Position numbers and translations under genes: made by a program. The notes under the pieces were generated by a model. It saw only the letters and a list, made by a program, of their open reading frames with translations, was not told where the DNA came from and ran no database searches. A stretch of 64,000 nucleotides of DNA from Streptomyces sp. BK340. Lineage in GTDB: Bacteria > Actinomycetota > Actinomycetes > Streptomycetales > Streptomycetaceae. The stretch is taken from contig NZ_VISR01000024.1 of assembly GCF_007827595.1 (NCBI RefSeq), forward strand, positions 62,001-126,000, in the 5' to 3' direction. Shown piece by piece: positions 25,454 to 41,431 of the stretch (the first letter of the stretch is position 1; the number at the start of each line of letters is the position of its first letter).

Positions 25454-28400
25454 GTGAACGAGCCTGCGAAGTCGGGACGCGTCCCCGGCCGTCTGCTGCT
25501 CCCCGCACTGTTCGCGGCCCAGGCCGCGCGCACGCCGGATGCGCCCGCCGTTCTGCGCGCCGATGGAAGCGCCGTCCGTTACGCCGAACTGGCCGAGCTG
25601 GCCGGGCGTGTCGCCGCCCGGCTGCGGACGGCCGGGGTGCGGCCCGGCGACTTCGTCGGCGTGTGCCTGCGGCGCGGCCCGGAGCTGCTCGCCGCGCTGC
25701 TCGGGGTGTGGCAGGCGGGCGGTGCGTACGTGCCGCTGGACCCGCAGCACCCGGCGGCCCGGCTGGAGGCCGTCCTGGAGGACACCGCCCACCCGGTCGT
25801 GCTCACCGAGCGCGCCACCGCGGACCGGCTGCCCGCCTCCGCCCGGCACCGGATCGCCGTGGAGTCCGTGGACCGCGAAGCGCCCTACGAAAGTGTGGAG
25901 TTCGCCGCCGACGGTGACCGGCCCGCCTATGTGCTGCACACCTCCGGTTCCACCGGCCGCCCCAAGGGCGTCCTGGTGCCGCACGGCGGCATCGCCAACC
26001 GGGTGCGCTGGCTGGCCCACCGGCACAAGCTGGGTGCCGGCGACCGGATGCTGCTGAAGACCACGATCGGCTTCGACGCGGCCGGACTCGAGCTGTACGC
26101 CCCGCTGGTCTCCGGCGGTGCGGTCGTGCTCGCCCCCGAGGGCGCCGAGCGCGACCCGGCGGCGCTGCTGCGGACGGTGGCCGACAGGGGTGTAACGATC
26201 CTGCAGGGGGTGCCGTCCCTCTACCGGCGGCTCGTCGAGGAGCCGGGCTGGGAGCGGGCCGGCAGCCTGCGCCTGCTGTTCAGCGCGGGTGAGCCGTTGC
26301 ACGCCGAGCTGTGCCGGGCGATCGCCGAGCGGGCCCCCGGCGCCGAGATCTGGAACACCTACGGACCCACCGAGGCGTCCGTGGACATCACCGAGCACCG
26401 CTGGGACCCGGCCCAGGACACCGGCGCGGTGCCGATCGGGCGGCCCATCGGCAACATGCGGGTGGTCGTGCTCGACCCGGCGGGCCGTCCCGTCCCGGTC
26501 GGCGTCCCCGGCGAACTGCACGCCGGTGGCGTCGGCCTCGCCCTCGGCTACCTCGGCCGCCCCGGCCAGAGCGCCGAGCGCTTCGTGCCCGACCCGCACC
26601 GCCCCGGCGAGCGCCTCTACCGCACCGGCGACCGGGTGCGCTGGCGGGCCGACGGCACGCTGGAGTACCTCGGGCGCCTCGACCACCAGGTCAAGGTCAA
26701 CGGCGTGCGCATCGAGCCCGGCGAGGTCGAGGCCGCGCTCGCCGCCCACCCCTGGGTGCGGGCCGCCGTCGCCGCCGCCGTGCCGGACGGCACCGGCGGC
26801 TACCGGCTCGTCGCCTGGGTGCAGTCCCGCGGCGAGGCACTGCGTCCGCAGGAGCTGCGCGCCTTCCTGCGCGGCTCGCTGCCCGACCCGTTGGTGCCGA
26901 CCGCCTACGTCCCGGTCACCGAGTTCCCGCTCACCCCCAACGGCAAGATCGACCGGTCCGCGCTGCCCGACCCCGCCGACACACCCGCCGACACCGCGCA
27001 CGTGCCGGTGCGCAACCCCGCCGAGCGGGCGGTGGCCGAGGAGTGGGCGCGACTGATCGGCACCCCGGCCGACGAGATCGGCGCGCTGCACGACTTCTTC
27101 CAGCTCGGCGGCTCCTCGCTGATGCTCAACAAGCTCGCCGCCGGACTCTCCCAGGCCGCGGGCCGCACCATCCCGGCGACGGCCCTGCTCACCGCGACCA
27201 CCGTGGAGCAGCAGGCCGTCCTGCTCACGGCCCGTTCCGAGGGTGCGGCACCGGCCGCCGACGAGCCCGTGGGACCCGTGCCGCGCGACCCGCAGGGGCT
27301 GCCGCTCTCCCCGGGCCAGCAGGGCATGTGGCTGCTGGACCGGCTCCGCCCGGGCAGCGCCGAGTGGAACGCGCCCGTCTTCCTCACCCTGCCCGCCGTC
27401 TACGACGACATCACCCTGGCCCGGGCGCTGACCGCCCTCGCCGAGCGGCACGAGATCCTGCGCACGCGGTACGCCCTGCGCGGCGCCGAGCCGGTGCAGA
27501 TCGCCGACCTGCCCGCCGAGTGGGAGCTGCGCACCGCCCGCGCCGACACCCCCGAGGAACTGAACGCCCTGGTCGCCGAGGAGTTCACGCTCCCCTTCGA
27601 CCTCGCCCGCGGACCGGTGCGCCGGGCCCTAGCGGTGCGCGGGCGCGGCACCCTCGCCGTCGTCCTGAGCATCCACCACATCGCCTGCGACGGCTGGTCC
27701 TCCGTCGTCCTGGAACGCGACCTCAGAGCGCTCGCCGAGGCCGCCCACACCGGCACCGACGCCCGGCTGCCCGAGCTGCCCGTGCAGTACGCCGACCACG
27801 CCGTGCACCGGCGCCGCCGCCTCACCGAGGACTTCGTCGCCACCGAACTGGAGTACTGGAAGAACCGGCTGGACGGCATCCTGCCGGTCGAGCTGCCCAC
27901 CGACCGGCCCCGCCCGGCCACCCGGGACGCGGCCGGCCGAGCCCATGTGTTCACCGTGCCCGCCCCCCTCGCCGAGCGGGCCGCCGCCCTCGGCCGCAGC
28001 TGCGGGGCCACCCTGCAGCAGACGCTGCTCACCGCCTTCGCCGCGCTGGTCGCCCGGTACACCGGCAGCTGGGACATCCCGGTCGGAGTGCCCGTCGCCG
28101 GCCGGAGCGGCCCCGAGGTCGCCGACGTGGCCGGCTACTTCCTCAACACGCTGGTGCTGCGCTGCGACGCGGGCGCCGACACACCGTTCCGGGACGCGCT
28201 GGTGGGGGTGCGCGACACCGCCCGGGAGGCCTTCGCCCACTCGGAGCTGCCCTTCGACCGGCTCGTGGAGGAACTCGACGACACCCGCGACCCGGCCCGC
28301 ACCCCGCTCTACCAGGTGATGTTCGACCTGCACGAGGAGGGCCGCACCGGCACCGCCGTCGGCGCCGCCGACGCCGACGCCTTCCGCGGCGCCTGGAGCA

Positions 28401-30474
28401 CCGCGCGCACCGACCTCACCCTGGTGCTCCAGCGCCAGGCCGACGGTTCGCTGCTCGGCCTCGCCGAGTACGCCACCGCGCTGTTCGACGCGGCCACGGT
28501 CGAGCGCTTCACCGACTGCTGGGTCCGGCTGCTGGAGTCCGTCACGGACGACCCGGCGCGCCGCCTGCGCGAGGCCGACATCCTGCCGGCGCCGCTGCGC
28601 GCCGAACTGCTCGCGAGCGGCCGCGGCAGGCCGGAACCGGGCGCGGACACCGTCGCCGGCACCACCGTGCACGCGGCGATCGCCGCCTCGGCCCGCCGGG
28701 CGCCCCAGGACACCGCGCTGGTGTGCGGTGGCGAGAGCTGGACGTACGCGCGACTGGAGCGCCGCGCAGGGGAGTTCGCCGCCCGGCTGCGGGGTCTTGG
28801 CGGCGGACCCGACACGGTCGTCGCCGTCATGCTGGGCCGCAGCCCGGACCTGGTGGCCGCGTTCCTGGGCACCTGGAAGGCGGGCGCCGCCTACGTCCCG
28901 CTGGACCCGGCCGCCCCCGACGAGCGCACCCTCCACGTCCTCGCCGACTCCGGCGCACAGGTGCTCGTCACCGACGCCGCGGGCGCGGAGCGGCTGGCGG
29001 GACGCCACGAGGTGGCCGTACTCGCCGTGGACGCGGGCTTCGCCGACGCCGCCGTGGCCGCCGTACCCGAGACGTACGACGACCCCGACCGCCTCGCCTA
29101 CGTCATGTACACCTCGGGCTCCACCGGCCGCCCCAAGGGCGTCGCCGTCGCCCACCGCTCGCTGCTCGCCATGCTGCGCGCCTCCCAGGCGCACCTCGAC
29201 TTCGGGCAGGGGCCGGACGACGCCTGGCTGGCGCTCGCCCAGGTGACCTTCGACATCTCCTGCACCGAGCTGTTCATGCCGCTGGTCGCCGGCGGCCGGG
29301 TCGTCCTGGCCCGGGAGCGGGAGCAGCAGGACCACGCGGCCCAGCTGCGGCTCATGGACCGGCACGAGGTCAGTCACCTCCAGGTGGCCCCGCCGCACTG
29401 GCAGATGCTGATCGACGCGGGCCTCGGCCACCGCCCGGTCGTGGGCCAGACCGGCGGCGAGCCCTGCCCGCCCGTGCTCGCCCGCGAGCTGTCCCGCCGC
29501 CTGATGCGGTTCATCAACGAGTACGGGCTCACCGAGACCACCATCGCAGCGACCCGCTGGGACGCCGACGACACCGCCACCGCGGTCCCCGTCGGTCACC
29601 CCTACCCGCATGTCACCGCCCACGTCCTGGACGCGGACCTGCGGCCCGTGCCGTACGGCGCCACCGGCGAACTGTGCGTCGGCGGCACCGGACTGGCCCT
29701 CGGCTACCACGCCCGGCCCGCACTGACCGCGGCCGCGTTCGTGCCCGACCCGTACGGCGCACCCGGCGCGCGCCTCTACCGCACCGGCGACCGGGCGCGG
29801 ATGCGGCCCGACGGCACCCTGGAGTTCGCCGGCCGCGCCGACGGCCAGGTCAAGATCCGCGGCCGACGGGTGGAGACCGGAGAGGTGCAGGCGGTGCTCG
29901 CCGAGCACCCGGCCGTCGCCCAGGCCTTCGTCACCGTCCACACCGGTGGCTCCGAGGCGGCGCTGGTCGGCTACTTCACGCCCGCGCCCGGCACCGGGGC
30001 GCCCGCCGAGAGCGAGCTGCTCGACCACTGCGCGCTGCGGCTGCCCGACTACATGCTGCCCGCGCTGCTGGTCCGCATGGAGCGGCTGCCGCTCACCCGC
30101 CACAACAAGGTCGACACCGCCGCGCTGCCCGTGCCGGACCTGGCCGCGGCCCTCGCCGACGAGCCCTACAGCCCGCCCGAGGGCCCGGTGGAGGAGGCGC
30201 TCGCCGAGATCTGGGCCGAGGAGCTGTACGGGCCCGGCTCCACCCGCCGGGTCGGCGCCCGCCAGGGCTTCTTCCGGATCGGCGGCAACTCCGTGAGGGC
30301 GGCCCGGGTCATCGCCCGCATCCAGGAGGAGTTCGACGTGGAGCTGCCCCTGCGGGCCGTGTTCGAGCGGCCCACCGTACAAGGCCTCGCCACCGCCGTC
30401 GAAGAGGCCGTACGCGCCGAGATCGAATCCCTCACCGAGGCCGAACTGGCCCACGCCCACCGGGAGTTCCAGCC

Positions 30475-30478
<4 letters not shown>
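25454..30478 (+). CDS. Nonribosomal peptide synthetase, modules 1-2 (A-T-C-A-T)
   Basis: 1674 aa. A1 about 15-505 (HTSGSTGRPKG from about 160), T1 with Ser555 (LGGSSL), C2 about 612-1040 (HHIACDG at 741-747), A2 about 1070-1560 (YTSGSTGRPKG from about 1218), T2 with Ser1613 (IGGNSV). It starts with an A domain, so it loads the first residue; there is no epimerisation domain. Reading the ten pocket positions against GrsA by eye gives D-A-L-Q-F-A-T-V-D-K for A1 and D-I-T-Q-Q-G-E-I-A-K for A2. I cannot assign substrates safely; the first Asp shows both take alpha-amino acids. A2 has YGLTE instead of YGPTE. GTG start with GGAGGAGA; the stop overlaps NRPS2 (GTGA). Confidence 0.94.
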
Positions 30479-36954
<6,476 letters not shown>

Positions 36955-36959
36955 TCCTC

Positions 36960-37928
36960 ATGGACGTCCGCACGGACGGGCGCCGCGTGCGCCATCTCGT
37001 CTCGATAGACGACCTCACCGACCCGGAGCTGCACCACGTCGTGGAGCGCGGCGCCGAGTTCTCCGCCGGGCTCGCGGGCCCGGTCCGGCCGCTGGCCGGG
37101 CTGGTGGCCGGCGTCTACTTCGCCAAGACCTCCACCCGCACCCGGACCGCCTTCTCCTCGGGCGCGCTGCGGCTCGGCGCCTCCCTCATCGCCTACGGAC
37201 CCGGCGACCTGCAGCTCAACACCGGTGAGACCACCGAGGACACCGGCCGCGTGCTCTCCGGCATGCTCGACGTACTGGTCGCCCGCACCGCGGGACCGGA
37301 GGCCGAGCTGCGCGGCTGGGCGAGCCAGCACCGGATGGCGGTGGTCAACGCCATGAGCGCCGAGGAGCACCCCACCCAGGCACTCACCGACCTGACCACG
37401 CTGCTGCGGCACTTCGGCCGCATCGAGGGCCTGCGCGTCCTGTACGTCGGCGAGGGCAACAACACCGCGGCCGCCCTCGCCCTCGCGCTCACCCGGTACC
37501 CGGCCGTCGACTTCGAGGTGCGCACCCCGCGCGGCTACGGACTCACCCCCTCCATCCTGGAGCGGGCGCGGGCGAACGCGGCCCGCACCGGCGCGCGGAT
37601 CACCGAGCGGCACGACATGGCGGCGCTCGAGGGGGCGTACGACGTCGTCTACACCACCCGGTGGCAGACCACCGGCACCAGCAAGCCGGACGCGAACTGG
37701 CGGGAGATCTTCGCCCCGTTCCAGGTCACCCAGGACCTGTGGCGGACCAGCCCGCGCGCCGTGTTCATGCACGACCTGCCCGCGCACCGCGGCGAGGAGG
37801 TCACCGCCGATGTCCTGGACGGCCCGATGAGCATCGCCTTCGCCCAGGCCACCAACAAGATGCACAGCGCCATGGCGGTCCTGGAACACGTCCACGCCCC
37901 GGCGCAGGTCCCGCTGGCCGTCCGATGA
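36960..37928 (+). CDS. Ornithine-carbamoyltransferase-like enzyme, possible Dap side-chain carbamoylation
   Basis: 322 aa, aspartate/ornithine carbamoyltransferase fold. Carbamoyl-phosphate motif STRTR at 58-62, HPTQ at 137-140. In place of the HCLP of ornithine carbamoyltransferases it has HDLP at 271-274, and the SMG ornithine loop is not recognisable (WQTTGTSK). That suggests a different amine acceptor. VioL/CmnL-type homologues carbamoylate a Dap residue in the tuberactinomycins, so with the SbnA/SbnB pair here a ureidoalanine-type residue is plausible. ATG 36960 follows AGGGAAGG; the stop overlaps the MFS gene (ATGA). Primary arginine biosynthesis is unlikely in this context. Confidence 0.82.
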   Translation: MDVRTDGRRVRHLVSIDDLTDPELHHVVERGAEFSAGLAGPVRPLAGLVAGVYFAKTSTRTRTAFSSGALRLGASLIAYGPGDLQLNTGETTEDTGRVLSGMLDVLVARTAGPEAELRGWASQHRMAVVNAMSAEEHPTQALTDLTTLLRHFGRIEGLRVLYVGEGNNTAAALALALTRYPAVDFEVRTPRGYGLTPSILERARANAARTGARITERHDMAALEGAYDVVYTTRWQTTGTSKPDANWREIFAPFQVTQDLWRTSPRAVFMHDLPAHRGEEVTADVLDGPMSIAFAQATNKMHSAMAVLEHVHAPAQVPLAVR

Positions 37929-39292
37929 GCGGGACGGCGCGACGGACAGCCGTCGATCCGGCGGAGGTGCCGTGGCTGATGGAGGAGGAGAGGCAGGAGA
38001 GGGAGGAGGGGGAGGCGGGGAGAGCGGAGAGCACCATGACGGTGGCCGACCAGATCTCGGCCGGACCCGCCCCCCGGCCCCTGCGGCAGAACCGGGACTT
38101 CCGGCTGCTGTGGGGCGGCGCCGGGCTCTCGCTGCTGGCCGGGCGGGCCACCGCCGTGGCCTATCCGCTGACCGTGCTGTGGGCGACTGGCTCGCCGGGC
38201 GACGCCGGGCTCGTCGGCACCGCCCTGCTGCTGCCGCAGCTGGTGATGCAGCTGCCGGGCGGCGCGCTCGTGGACCGCTGGGACCGGCGGCGGGTCATGG
38301 TGGCCGCCGGACTCGGGCAGGCCCTGGTCACGGGGCTGGTCATGGCGCTGCTGCTCAGCGGGCGCACCTGGCTGTGGGCGCTGCTCGTCGCCGCGTTCGC
38401 CGAGGGGACGCTCGGGGTGCTGCACCAGCTCGCCGAGCGGGCCGCCGTACCGAGCGTGGTCCCCGCCGAACAGCTGCCGGCCGCGCTGACCGGCAACGAG
38501 GCCCGCACGCGCGGGGCCGCGATCGCCGGGCAGCCGCTGGGCAGCGGACTGGTCGGACTGGGTGCGTCCCTGCCGTACGCGGCCGCCGCCGTCGCCCAAC
38601 TCGCCTCGGTGCTGTGCCTGTTCGGCATCCGTGGGCGGCTTCAGCAGGAGCGGGCCGCACCGCCGGCAAAGATCGGCACCGAGATCCGCGAGGGCCTGGT
38701 GTGGATGTGGCGGCAGCCCTTCCTGCGAGCTGTGATGACCGCGGTCGCCGTCACCAACGTCCTGTTCCAGGGCCTCAACCTGGCCGTGATGACCGGCATC
38801 CAGGACCACCACGGCACCCAGTTCGAGGTGGGCCTGGTGCTCTCGCTGAGCGGCGCCGGGGGACTGGTCGGCGCCCTCACCGGCGGCTGGTGGCAGCACC
38901 GGCTGCGGCTGCGCACCCTCGTCCTCGGCGGACTGCTCGCCTGGACCGCGCTCATGGCCCCGGTCGCCGCGGCACTGCACACGCCCGTGCTGCTCGGCGC
39001 GCTGTTCGCGGCCAGCGGCTACGTCGGCGGGGTCTTCAACGTGGCGGGCGGCGTCCTGCTGGTGCGGGCCGCCCCCGACCGGATGCGCGGGCGCGCCAAC
39101 TCCCTGGCCAACCTGGTCGGTTCGGGCGCCATGGCGGCAGGACCGGTTGCCGCCGGCTTCCTGCTGGAGGCCACCGGCCCCGTCCGCTCGGTGCTGGCGC
39201 TCAGCGCGGTCATGGCTCTCACGGCCGTCTGCGCCCTGCTCTCCCCGGGCCTGCGCAAGGCCCCCTACCCCGAGTCCGACAGTCCCTCCTGA
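37925..39292 (+). CDS. MFS exporter
   Basis: 455 aa (or 418 from ATG 38036), major facilitator of the enterobactin-exporter-like MFS_3 type with about 12 hydrophobic segments and the RWDRRRVM loop after TM2-3. ATG 37925 overlaps the carbamoyltransferase stop, but residues 18-36 are an odd Glu/Arg run encoded by an all-purine stretch (37979-38032). ATG 38036 has GGAGAG in front of it, so the shorter form may be real. Last gene of the NRPS operon; probable exporter of the peptide product or a precursor. Confidence 0.85.
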   Translation: MSGTARRTAVDPAEVPWLMEEERQEREEGEAGRAESTMTVADQISAGPAPRPLRQNRDFRLLWGGAGLSLLAGRATAVAYPLTVLWATGSPGDAGLVGTALLLPQLVMQLPGGALVDRWDRRRVMVAAGLGQALVTGLVMALLLSGRTWLWALLVAAFAEGTLGVLHQLAERAAVPSVVPAEQLPAALTGNEARTRGAAIAGQPLGSGLVGLGASLPYAAAAVAQLASVLCLFGIRGRLQQERAAPPAKIGTEIREGLVWMWRQPFLRAVMTAVAVTNVLFQGLNLAVMTGIQDHHGTQFEVGLVLSLSGAGGLVGALTGGWWQHRLRLRTLVLGGLLAWTALMAPVAAALHTPVLLGALFAASGYVGGVFNVAGGVLLVRAAPDRMRGRANSLANLVGSGAMAAGPVAAGFLLEATGPVRSVLALSAVMALTAVCALLSPGLRKAPYPESDSPS

Positions 39293-39297
39293 CCTGC

Positions 39298-39339
39298 GGA
39301 TTCCCGGTATAGGCCGCCGATAGGGCGGACCTGGAAAGT
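39298..39339 (+). promoter_or_regulatory. SARP-type promoter of the ebo-like operon
   Basis: Units at 39309-39319 and 39320-39330 begin with ATAGGCC and ATAGGGC; the unit before is degenerate. Seven bases later is GAAAGT (39334-39339) as -10. It lies 6 bp after the MFS stop and 62 bp before the next gene, which makes the metabolite-traffic operon a member of the same regulon as the NRPS genes. Confidence 0.68.
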
Positions 39340-39400
39340 CGTACCAAGGAAACCTTCGGCCCTCGCCGACGAAACGCTTCGCCCCTCGTAAGGAGAACCC

Positions 39401-40189
39401 ATGTCGCTCAACACCCTGGACCGGAGGGGCGCGCTGCGGGCCGCCCTCGGCGTGGCGGGCGCCGCCGCCGCGACGCTGATCGGTGCGGCGCCGGCCTCGG
39501 CCGCTCCCAAGCGCTGCCACCCGTCCCTGCCGGACGTGCCGGGCATGGTCGGCGACCGCTGGGCCAACGAGTTCTGGTACCAGTACGACGAAATGTCCTA
39601 CTACACCCCCTCGCAGGAGATGAAGGACGCCGTCACCGCCATCACCACCCCGTTCGGCGGCTTCACCAAGACGTACGACGCCTGGCTCGCCACCCGCAAG
39701 AGCGGCCGCTACCCGCGCAGCTTCCTCGAGCTGATCCAGCCCAACAAGGACGCCTTCGAGGTCCTGTCGCGCAACCAGCTCGCTGTCTACGACCAGTTCT
39801 ACGGCCGTGACCCGCGCGGACTCGTCTTCGCCTTCCAGGAGTTCGGCCAGGGCACGCTGTTCGACCCGCGCCGCCCGGTCGGCCAGAAGGTCCACATGAT
39901 GAACTACACGCCCCCGGAGCCCACGCACGCCTACCACCGCTGGCACCCCTTCCTCGCCGGCTTCGCGCTGCTCGGCATCGAGCGCCGCTGGTGGACCCAC
40001 GTCAACCGGCTCGCGGGCGCCGCCTGGGAGCTGCAGTCGCTGGCCCAGCCGATCACCGACCACACCGACAACCCGCACCTGCCGAAGCACACCGTGCGCC
40101 ACATCACGGCCAAGTGGCTGCGCCGGGACCGCGACGAGCTGGACGCGGCCTTCGACATCTCCCCGTTCCCGGCCGACCTCGGCAAGTAG
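39401..40189 (+). CDS. Tat-exported protein of unknown function
   Basis: 262 aa. The N-terminus TLDRRGALRAALGVAGAAAA is a twin-arginine signal peptide ending near ASA-AP, so the protein is probably exported folded, often a sign of a bound cofactor or metal. The mature part is rich in aromatic residues and histidines (YHRWHPF, THVNR, DHTDNPHLPKHTVRHI) but matches no family I recognise. AAGGAG precedes the ATG. It is the first gene of the ebo-like operon, 42 bp before the inositol-phosphate synthase, so it may work on the exported intermediate outside the membrane. Confidence 0.7.
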   Translation: MSLNTLDRRGALRAALGVAGAAAATLIGAAPASAAPKRCHPSLPDVPGMVGDRWANEFWYQYDEMSYYTPSQEMKDAVTAITTPFGGFTKTYDAWLATRKSGRYPRSFLELIQPNKDAFEVLSRNQLAVYDQFYGRDPRGLVFAFQEFGQGTLFDPRRPVGQKVHMMNYTPPEPTHAYHRWHPFLAGFALLGIERRWWTHVNRLAGAAWELQSLAQPITDHTDNPHLPKHTVRHITAKWLRRDRDELDAAFDISPFPADLGK

Positions 40190-40231
40190 CCCTCGTTCCG
40201 TACGGCACCACCAGCAGGAGGCAAGCTCACC

Positions 40232-41431
40232 ATGCAGGACACTGACCGCTCCCCCGGAACCTCCCCCCGCGTCGGCGTCTGGCTGGTCGGCGCCCGTGGC
40301 TCGGTCGCGACCACCGTGGTCGCCGGCACAGCCGCGATCGCCGCTGATCTGGCCTCCGCGACCGGATGCGTCACCGAGTCCCCCGTCTTCCGTGGCGCAT
40401 CCCTGCCGGCCCTCGCCGACCTCGTGTTCGGCGGCCACGACATCGTCGACGTGCCGCTGTCGGCGAGGGCCGGCCTCCTGGCCGACGCGGGAGTACTGCC
40501 CGCCCGCGTCGTCGCCGCCGTACGGCCCGCCCTGGAAGCGGCCGACCGGGAGATCCGGGACGGCTCCCCGCGCCCGGGCGAACCCCAGTACACGACCGCC
40601 CGCAGGCTCGCCGCGGACATCGCTGACTTCCGCACCCGCCACGGACTTGCGCAGGTGGTGGTCGTGAACGTCTCGTCCACCGAGCCGCTGCCCGACCCCG
40701 ACCCCGCCTTCCTCGACCTGGCCGACCTCGACAAGGCGCTGGCCACCAGCACCACCCTGCTGCCGCCCAGCTCCCTGTACGCGTACGCCGCCTTCCACGC
40801 CGGCTGCGCCTACGTCAACTTCACCCCGTCCGCCGGTGCCGTGCTGCCCGCCCTTGAGGAGCTGGCCCGGCTGCGCGGGGTGCCGCACGCGGGGCGGGAC
40901 GGCAAGACCGGCGAGACGCTGGTCAAGAGCGCCCTCGCCCCGATGTTCGCGCAGCGCGCGCTGCGCGTGCGCTCCTGGTCCGGCACCAACCTGCTCGGCG
41001 GCGGCGACGGCGCGACCCTCGCCGACCCGGCGGCGGCGCGCAGCAAGACCGAGTCCAAGCAGCGGGCCCTGGAGGAGACCGTGGGGCACGCGGTCGAGGG
41101 CCAGGTGCACATCGACAACGTGCCCGAGATGGGCGAGTGGAAGACCGCCTGGGACCACATCTCCTTCGAGGGCTTCCTCGGCGTCCGGATGTCGCTGCAG
41201 TTCACCTGGCAGGGCTGTGACTCGGCCCTCGCCGCGCCCCTGGTCCTGGACCTCGTCCGCCTCGCGGCCCTGGCCCACCGCCGCGGCGAGAGCGGCGCCC
41301 TGCCCGCCCTCGGCTTCTTCTTCAAGGACCCGGTGGCCTCGACGGAGCACAACCTGACCCTCCAGTACGGCGACCTCGTCACCTGGGCCGGTTCCGCCGA
41401 GCGGACCCGCTTGCCCGAGGGGGCACGGTGA
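40232..41431 (+). CDS. ino1: Inositol-3-phosphate synthase family protein
   Basis: 399 aa. Enzymes of this family cyclise D-glucose 6-phosphate to myo-inositol 3-phosphate with NAD. Seen: GVWLVGARGSVATTV near 15-29, the KTGETLVKSALAP and SGTNLLGGGDG segments, and the SKTESKQRALE region before the C-terminal domain. AGGAGG precedes ATG 40232, and the stop overlaps the EboC-like gene. Streptomycetes have a housekeeping copy elsewhere, so this one is likely specialised. Typical ebo operons carry a dehydroquinate-synthase-like sugar-phosphate cyclase; this NAD-dependent cyclase may replace it (inference). Confidence 0.88.
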   Translation: MQDTDRSPGTSPRVGVWLVGARGSVATTVVAGTAAIAADLASATGCVTESPVFRGASLPALADLVFGGHDIVDVPLSARAGLLADAGVLPARVVAAVRPALEAADREIRDGSPRPGEPQYTTARRLAADIADFRTRHGLAQVVVVNVSSTEPLPDPDPAFLDLADLDKALATSTTLLPPSSLYAYAAFHAGCAYVNFTPSAGAVLPALEELARLRGVPHAGRDGKTGETLVKSALAPMFAQRALRVRSWSGTNLLGGGDGATLADPAAARSKTESKQRALEETVGHAVEGQVHIDNVPEMGEWKTAWDHISFEGFLGVRMSLQFTWQGCDSALAAPLVLDLVRLAALAHRRGESGALPALGFFFKDPVASTEHNLTLQYGDLVTWAGSAERTRLPEGAR

